From Sulfitobacter sediminilitoris (lineage in GTDB: Bacteria; Pseudomonadota; Alphaproteobacteria; Rhodobacterales; Rhodobacteraceae), in NCBI RefSeq assembly GCF_010667575.1, contig NZ_JAABNT010000010.1:62001-126000 (forward strand): a stretch of DNA of 64,000 nt, read 5' to 3'. A model generated the notes under the pieces. It did not search any database. It was not told where the DNA came from and saw only the letters and a list, made by a program, of their open reading frames with translations. A program made the position numbers and the translations under genes. Numbering within the stretch: position 1 is the stretch's first letter; each line of letters starts with the position of its first letter. Positions 59,752 to 64,000 of the stretch are shown piece by piece.

Positions 59752-62700
59752 CTACGCTCTGCGGCGTCCCCGCCCGCCTCCGCCGCTTGAAAACTTCGAC
59801 ACCACGCCGCGTCCGCTTTGGGCTTCTTCCATGCGCGACACGATCAGCACCATCGGCCACTCCGGCGGCAGTTTGCTGTTTGACTTGGGGTAAAGCGCCA
59901 TTGTGGCGCCGTCATTCATTGATCCGAACTGCGCAAGCAGATCGACGTTTGCCCAGCCCGAGTGCGCAAAAGCCTGCGCGCTCTCATCAAAGGTTTCTAT
60001 GCCCTGCTTTTTCAACCAGGTCTGGAGTGCCGCGTCCCCGGTGATCGCTGCAACCGCTGGGGTGCCGGCTTGATCCATCAGATCGCTGCATGCCGCCAAC
60101 CAGTCCTGCATCAGTGTGGTCGACGCCATGTTGCGTTTGGTGATGGTATTTGCGGGATCAGCGGCCTGACTGAACTCGATCACGCAAACATCGCGGTCAT
60201 CCATGCTGTCTGCTTTGATAAGATCGCTCAGAACGCCGCGCTGCCCTGCCCCAAGCCATGTCATCGCAGAAGAATTCCCAACGACACCGCGGCCCTTGGC
60301 CAGCTGCTTTACCGTAACCTGCGCAACCTCGGACTTTGCCTCAAGGCCCGATTTGCGGCTCAGGTCCAGCAGGCGGTGAACAACCTCTTGGACTGGCGTC
60401 TCTGGCGCGTCCGCAAGCGAAAGCGCAGCCCCGTTGGAGAATGCGACCGGCAGGTCGCTTTCCTCGGCGATACGTGGGATCGGAATAACTTTCTCACCAT
60501 CTACCATTGGCAGATCCACAAAGAATTCTGTGCCAACGCCTTCTTTGCTGACGAAAGACACCCGGCCCTGATGGTGTTCGACAATCAGTTTTACGATCGA
60601 AAGCCCAAGCCCAGTCCCGCCCTTCGACCGGGTGTCAGAACTGTCAGCCTGCGTAAATTTCTCAAAGATCGTGGGCTGCGCCTTTTCGGGGATACCATCA
60701 CCAAAGTCCCGGATGGTGATGCGCAGACGATCGGCCTTGCGCGACAGCCCGACCTCGATCTTGGTGCCTGTCTTGGAAAACTTCGCCGCGTTTGAAATTA
60801 GGTTGTCCATCACCTGCGTCAGGCGCGCCGGGTCGCCATATGTCATATAGCTTTCATCTTCGGGCTGCGGAAGCCGGTCGATGCTGACATTGAATTTCTC
60901 GGCGTAGAAGGCATTGGATTGCAACGCGTCGGTCACAAGCTGATCAATGTCGAACAACTGCATCTGGAAATCCATCTTGCCGGATTCAATCTTTTCCAGA
61001 TCAAGGATATCGTTGATCAGTACCACAAGGCGGTCACAGCTGGTCGCTGCCATGTCGACAACGCCACCCATCTTCTCGGGCATCTCGCCTACGGCGCCGG
61101 ACATGGCCAGCCCCAGCGCGCCTTTGATTGAGGTCAGCGGCGTGCGCAGCTCGTGGCTGACGGTAGCGATAAATTCGTTCTTGGCCCGTTCGATGATCTT
61201 GCGCTCTGACACGTCACGGTAAATGGCGATGAGACGCGGTTCATCCTGTTCTGGCTGCACGTATTCGAGGCTGATTTCATAGGTGACGTCGTTCTTGCCC
61301 GCTGCCTCCCAAGTGATGCGCCGCTGTGGACCCATCTCGATAGCCTCGCAACGCATTTTCAGGGTTTGCAGATCTTTCTCCATAATGAAATCCCCGGCCT
61401 TCTTGCCTTTCCAGGTGCCTCCAACCCGGTCTTCAAAAAGGGTCTGCACCGCAGCGGTGTTGGCGTAGGTAATTTCAAGGCTGACGGGGCGCATCACCAC
61501 GATCTGATCTTGGATCAGCTCAAGCGTGTCATTAAAGCGGGTCTCGGACACGCCTTTGCGTGTACTGGTCACATCGGACGCGACGATGGCAATCTCGCTC
61601 AGCTTGCGCGAGGTGCCGGTGACGGGAATGAACGTGCTTTGGACCCACGCGCTCTTGCCGTCCTGTTTGGTCAACTGCAATGCACCCTGCCACGGCACAC
61701 CGGCGTTCATCGCGGCCATGATCTCGCCCTCCAGCATCTGCCGGTTGGTTTCCTTCATGATCTCGGCCAGTGGCGTGTTCATCAGGCTGTTGCGGCTGCG
61801 CTTGAGCGCCGTAACGAACTGTTCGTTCATATGTGAGATGATGCCGTCTTTGGTCAGCATGCAGAACACCGTGTGATCCTCAATCGCATTGCGATAAAAC
61901 TGCTTTGAGCGCACCTCTGACTGCAGGACGTTCTTGCGCGCCTCGGCAAGGCTGGCATTGCGGAGCAGCGCATATCCCAACAGCACGAGCGACAGAAGGA
62001 TTAGCGCTGAAAGCCCGATCACAGGCCATTTGTACGCAAGATAAATCCGCGTTGCCGCCTGCCGGAGATAGTTCTCATAAGGCCGCGCACGCAAAGAGAT
62101 CAGCAACTCATGCACCGCCTGATAGTTCTGCGGCGCTTGCCAGAGAACACCGTTTGCCGCCTGGGATTCAACGTTGCTTGGAGTGACATTGAGCAAGGTT
62201 TCAATCAACAGCGCAAGGGCATCCTCGGGTACGTCAGGCATCGCCGCCATCACCCAGTCAGGATACAGCGGCGTGCTGGCCCAGAACGGATAGCCCTCGT
62301 GCACAATTGGTTGGATCGGACGAAAGTCATCAAGCGATATCGCGCCTTGCTGGGCAAGGTATTCCAGTACCCCTGCACGGATCACTCCGACGTCGACAAG
62401 GTCATTCTGCACAGCATAGACGACCTCGCGCTGGTTGCCGCCGGAAAACAGCACATCAGCAGCCATGTCGTCTGGGCTGAGGCGGTATTTGCGGAACTCT
62501 TGCAGGGCCAGTTGCCAGCCCGTCAATTCGTTCGCAGTGACGCCCATAATCCTTTCGCCAGCGATGTCATTAAACTGGCGGATGCCGCTGTCATTTCGAA
62601 CAAAAACAACCGCGCCTGTGCGGTCATAAGTCGTCCCGTCCCACATGTGGGCTACGGAAAGCAACGCGCGCACGCCCTCCTCTACCTCTGCCACGACGAA

Positions 62701-63015
62701 AGCGGCGGGGTCGCCCAAAAGCAAGTCAATATTGCCTTCGCCCAAACCGCTGATCAGCGACGTATCGGTATGCGGTTCAATCTTGAAGCGATACGGAAGG
62801 TTCTGGGCAGATGCCGCACGATTGAGAAGCCCTTGGGTCGGCGTCCATGCTTCCAGCGCACGGGTGGCCCCTTCGGTGGCAAGTATACCCAAGGTCAACT
62901 GTTTGATGGGCTGTGGGCTTGTCTCCTGTGCACGCGAGGGTGTGGCCAGGACAGACAGCGCCGTAAGGATCAAGGCCAAGACAAAGCCCTGACCGATGCG
63001 GAACACAGATGACAT
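59752..63015 (-). CDS. Sensor histidine kinase with PhnD-like periplasmic domain and PAS domains
   Basis: About 1,087 residues. A signal peptide is followed by a PhnD/phosphonate-type periplasmic binding domain (about 40-320, e.g. GNIDLLLGDPAAFVVAE, VYAVQNDLVDVGVIRAGVLEYL), a membrane helix (333-354), two PAS domains (about 375-490 and 495-610), HisKA with phosphoacceptor His625 in VSHELRTPL, and HATPase (about 730-840: NLISNAAKFS, DFGDGI, GGTGLGLSIV). The last 240 residues match no domain I recognise. It should sense a small molecule and feed the Hpt/receiver genes on both sides. Numbering is from the upstream GTG 63027; the ATG at 63015 is preferred. Confidence 0.88.
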   Translation of the reverse strand: MSSVFRIGQGFVLALILTALSVLATPSRAQETSPQPIKQLTLGILATEGATRALEAWTPTQGLLNRAASAQNLPYRFKIEPHTDTSLISGLGEGNIDLLLGDPAAFVVAEVEEGVRALLSVAHMWDGTTYDRTGAVVFVRNDSGIRQFNDIAGERIMGVTANELTGWQLALQEFRKYRLSPDDMAADVLFSGGNQREVVYAVQNDLVDVGVIRAGVLEYLAQQGAISLDDFRPIQPIVHEGYPFWASTPLYPDWVMAAMPDVPEDALALLIETLLNVTPSNVESQAANGVLWQAPQNYQAVHELLISLRARPYENYLRQAATRIYLAYKWPVIGLSALILLSLVLLGYALLRNASLAEARKNVLQSEVRSKQFYRNAIEDHTVFCMLTKDGIISHMNEQFVTALKRSRNSLMNTPLAEIMKETNRQMLEGEIMAAMNAGVPWQGALQLTKQDGKSAWVQSTFIPVTGTSRKLSEIAIVASDVTSTRKGVSETRFNDTLELIQDQIVVMRPVSLEITYANTAAVQTLFEDRVGGTWKGKKAGDFIMEKDLQTLKMRCEAIEMGPQRRITWEAAGKNDVTYEISLEYVQPEQDEPRLIAIYRDVSERKIIERAKNEFIATVSHELRTPLTSIKGALGLAMSGAVGEMPEKMGGVVDMAATSCDRLVVLINDILDLEKIESGKMDFQMQLFDIDQLVTDALQSNAFYAEKFNVSIDRLPQPEDESYMTYGDPARLTQVMDNLISNAAKFSKTGTKIEVGLSRKADRLRITIRDFGDGIPEKAQPTIFEKFTQADSSDTRSKGGTGLGLSIVKLIVEHHQGRVSFVSKEGVGTEFFVDLPMVDGEKVIPIPRIAEESDLPVAFSNGAALSLADAPETPVQEVVHRLLDLSRKSGLEAKSEVAQVTVKQLAKGRGVVGNSSAMTWLGAGQRGVLSDLIKADSMDDRDVCVIEFSQAADPANTITKRNMASTTLMQDWLAACSDLMDQAGTPAVAAITGDAALQTWLKKQGIETFDESAQAFAHSGWANVDLLAQFGSMNDGATMALYPKSNSKLPPEWPMVLIVSRMEEAQSGRGVVSKFSSGGGGRGRRRA

Positions 63016-63032
63016 GGGGGTAAACACGGCGC

Positions 63033-63398
63033 TCAGACCGCATCCAGGCTTGCTTCGATCTGATCAAGCAATGCTGCCAAGTGGGCCTCAACAACCTCGG
63101 TGTTGAGGGGTTTCGCGCCTTCTTGGGCGTTCAGGATCTCTTGTTCAAGCTGGGCTGCTTTCGCGCCGACGTCGTTAAAGCCAAACGCGCCTGCTTGACC
63201 ATGCAGCTTGTGCGCGTGCTGACATATTGTCTCGACAACGGCTTCAACGTCGACGTCTTCCTCATAGAGTTCATCCATCAGGCTATCGAGTTCTGCGACC
63301 CGGCCCTTCAGTGTTTCAATGAACTCCAGCTTGAGTCTTGCAAGCCCTGCCTGGAGCAGCTGTAGCTTGTCGTTCTGTAGCGCCTGCTGCGATGTCAT
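63033..63398 (-). CDS. Hpt-domain phosphotransfer protein
   Basis: 121 residues, helical, with the Hpt phosphoacceptor motif HAHKLHGQAGAFGF (His in HKLHG). The remainder gives a four-helix bundle and a C-terminal helix. It carries phosphate between the sensor kinase and receivers. The start at ATG 63398 has GAGG five bases upstream, better than the earlier in-frame codons. It is directly upstream of the kinase gene (18 bases). Confidence 0.88.
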   Translation of the reverse strand: MTSQQALQNDKLQLLQAGLARLKLEFIETLKGRVAELDSLMDELYEEDVDVEAVVETICQHAHKLHGQAGAFGFNDVGAKAAQLEQEILNAQEGAKPLNTEVVEAHLAALLDQIEASLDAV

Positions 63399-63605
63399 AC
63401 CTGCCTCGTCTGCTTTCTTTTTCTCACATACGTAGGACAAAGCGGGGTGGGATTTTGTGACGAAGTCTCTTGTGGACTTCTTCGGGATCCGGATGTGCCT
63501 GCCGTTTGAACCTGTATGCCCGCCCGTCGCCTTTTGGTGGCTGTTTGTGCGGTTTTCTTTTTTGCTCGTGTTTCTTTTTTTTTCTGTCGTAGCGCTTTAC
63601 CTGAT

Positions 63606-64000
63606 CTAGGTGTCTCCCCCCTTGCGATCAGGTTTGGCGCTTGTCAGTAGTTTAGTGATTTGTCGTAGGTTGCCATTCATAAACAGATACCGAAGTGCTT
63701 TCGGCAAAAGCGTTGAGTATCGTGCAGTCTGCTGGAAAGCCTGAGACAGCTTTGAATGCGGCCGGTTCAGATTGGAATCGCGGTCCACTTTCAGCCGTGT
63801 CAGCATGCTTTCGGTGAACTGCTCTTGGCCTTGCTGGCCTGATCTGACCAGTGCCAGTTCGCGTGCCTGAACCGGGTCCTCAATGATTTCCGCGATGCGG
63901 ACCCGCTTCATCAGCTCCACAACGTCGAAAGGTTTGAAGATGTAATCGGTGGCGCCAGCCGAGAACGCCGATGCGATAAGCTCTTCTTCTCTGGCGACTG
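63606..64000 (-). CDS. Response regulator, C-terminal part (5' end outside window)
   Basis: The frame is open to the window edge. The first visible residues, SAGATDYIFKPFDVVELMKRV, are the end of a receiver domain with the conserved Lys of KPFD. About 100 residues follow without a recognisable output domain (TARYSTLLPKALRYLFMNGNLRQITKLL). It is the first visible gene of the phosphorelay operon RR-Hpt-kinase-RR on this strand. Confidence 0.8.
   Translation of the reverse strand, partial: VAREEELIASAFSAGATDYIFKPFDVVELMKRVRIAEIIEDPVQARELALVRSGQQGQEQFTESMLTRLKVDRDSNLNRPHSKLSQAFQQTARYSTLLPKALRYLFMNGNLRQITKLLTSAKPDRKGGDT

Noticed and set aside
1-64000. CRISPR arrays, prophage or plasmid origin features
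   Set aside because: No regularly spaced direct repeats, integrase, phage structural genes or iteron clusters were seen; apart from the IS element the window looks like stable chromosome.

Overview
The window looks like a chromosomal segment of a Roseobacter-type alphaproteobacterium (Rhodobacterales). The reasons are its gene content and order: FlbT/FlaF flagellin control, DUF1217 and MotE proteins, short D0/D1-only flagellins, a MucR regulator, a Hint_2 protein, and CtrA-type promoter boxes. No lateral-flagellum, FleQ, FlhDC or FliA/FlgM genes are present. Species cannot be fixed from the sequence alone.

1-14.5 kb is metabolic and accessory. It holds the tail of a membrane protein, an SDR dehydrogenase and TetR regulator facing a MAPEG enzyme across two palindromic operators, a 4-coumarate-CoA-ligase-like acyl-CoA ligase, an EamA exporter, a GNAT-like protein, a class III aminotransferase, an FNR-boxed HemG-like flavodoxin, a periplasmic ClpP-like protein, a dipeptide-type ABC transporter (two permeases, two ATPases, no binding protein) and hemF.

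15-59 kb is a nearly complete flagellar locus. Blocks in order: flagellin 1 (with an IS200/IS605-like element just upstream), a Hint protein and a REC/degenerate-GGDEF protein; sigma factor-fliK-flgD (+); flgF-flgG-flgA-flgH-fliL-like (-); a periplasmic solenoid protein and flgE-flgK-flgL (+); an FtcR-like regulator (-) facing flgI-flgJ-flgN and flagellin 2 (+); fliI (-); flgB-flgC-fliE-fliQ-lytic transglycosylase-flhA-fliR-flhB (+); fliL-fliM-membrane protein-motE (-); fliF-fliH-fliN-fliP-fliG (+); flaF-flbT-DUF1217 (-); then regulators (degenerate response regulator, MucR) and motB, motA, fliJ. Together these encode the rod, hook, rings, export gate, C-ring, stator and filament. Not seen here: fliA, flgM, fliD, fliS, fliO, flhF/G, motC and chemotaxis genes.

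Eight perfect TTAA-N7-TTAA sites (the CtrA consensus) and two one-mismatch variants lie in intergenic regions of the flagellar locus. I found none outside it, so the blocks look like one co-regulated regulon. Flagellin 1, beside the IS element, and motA lack a box.

59-64 kb (-) is a phosphorelay operon: a partial response regulator, an Hpt protein, a 1,087-residue sensor kinase with a PhnD-like periplasmic sensor domain, and a CheY-like receiver. It abuts the motor genes and may connect a small-molecule signal to motility (inference).
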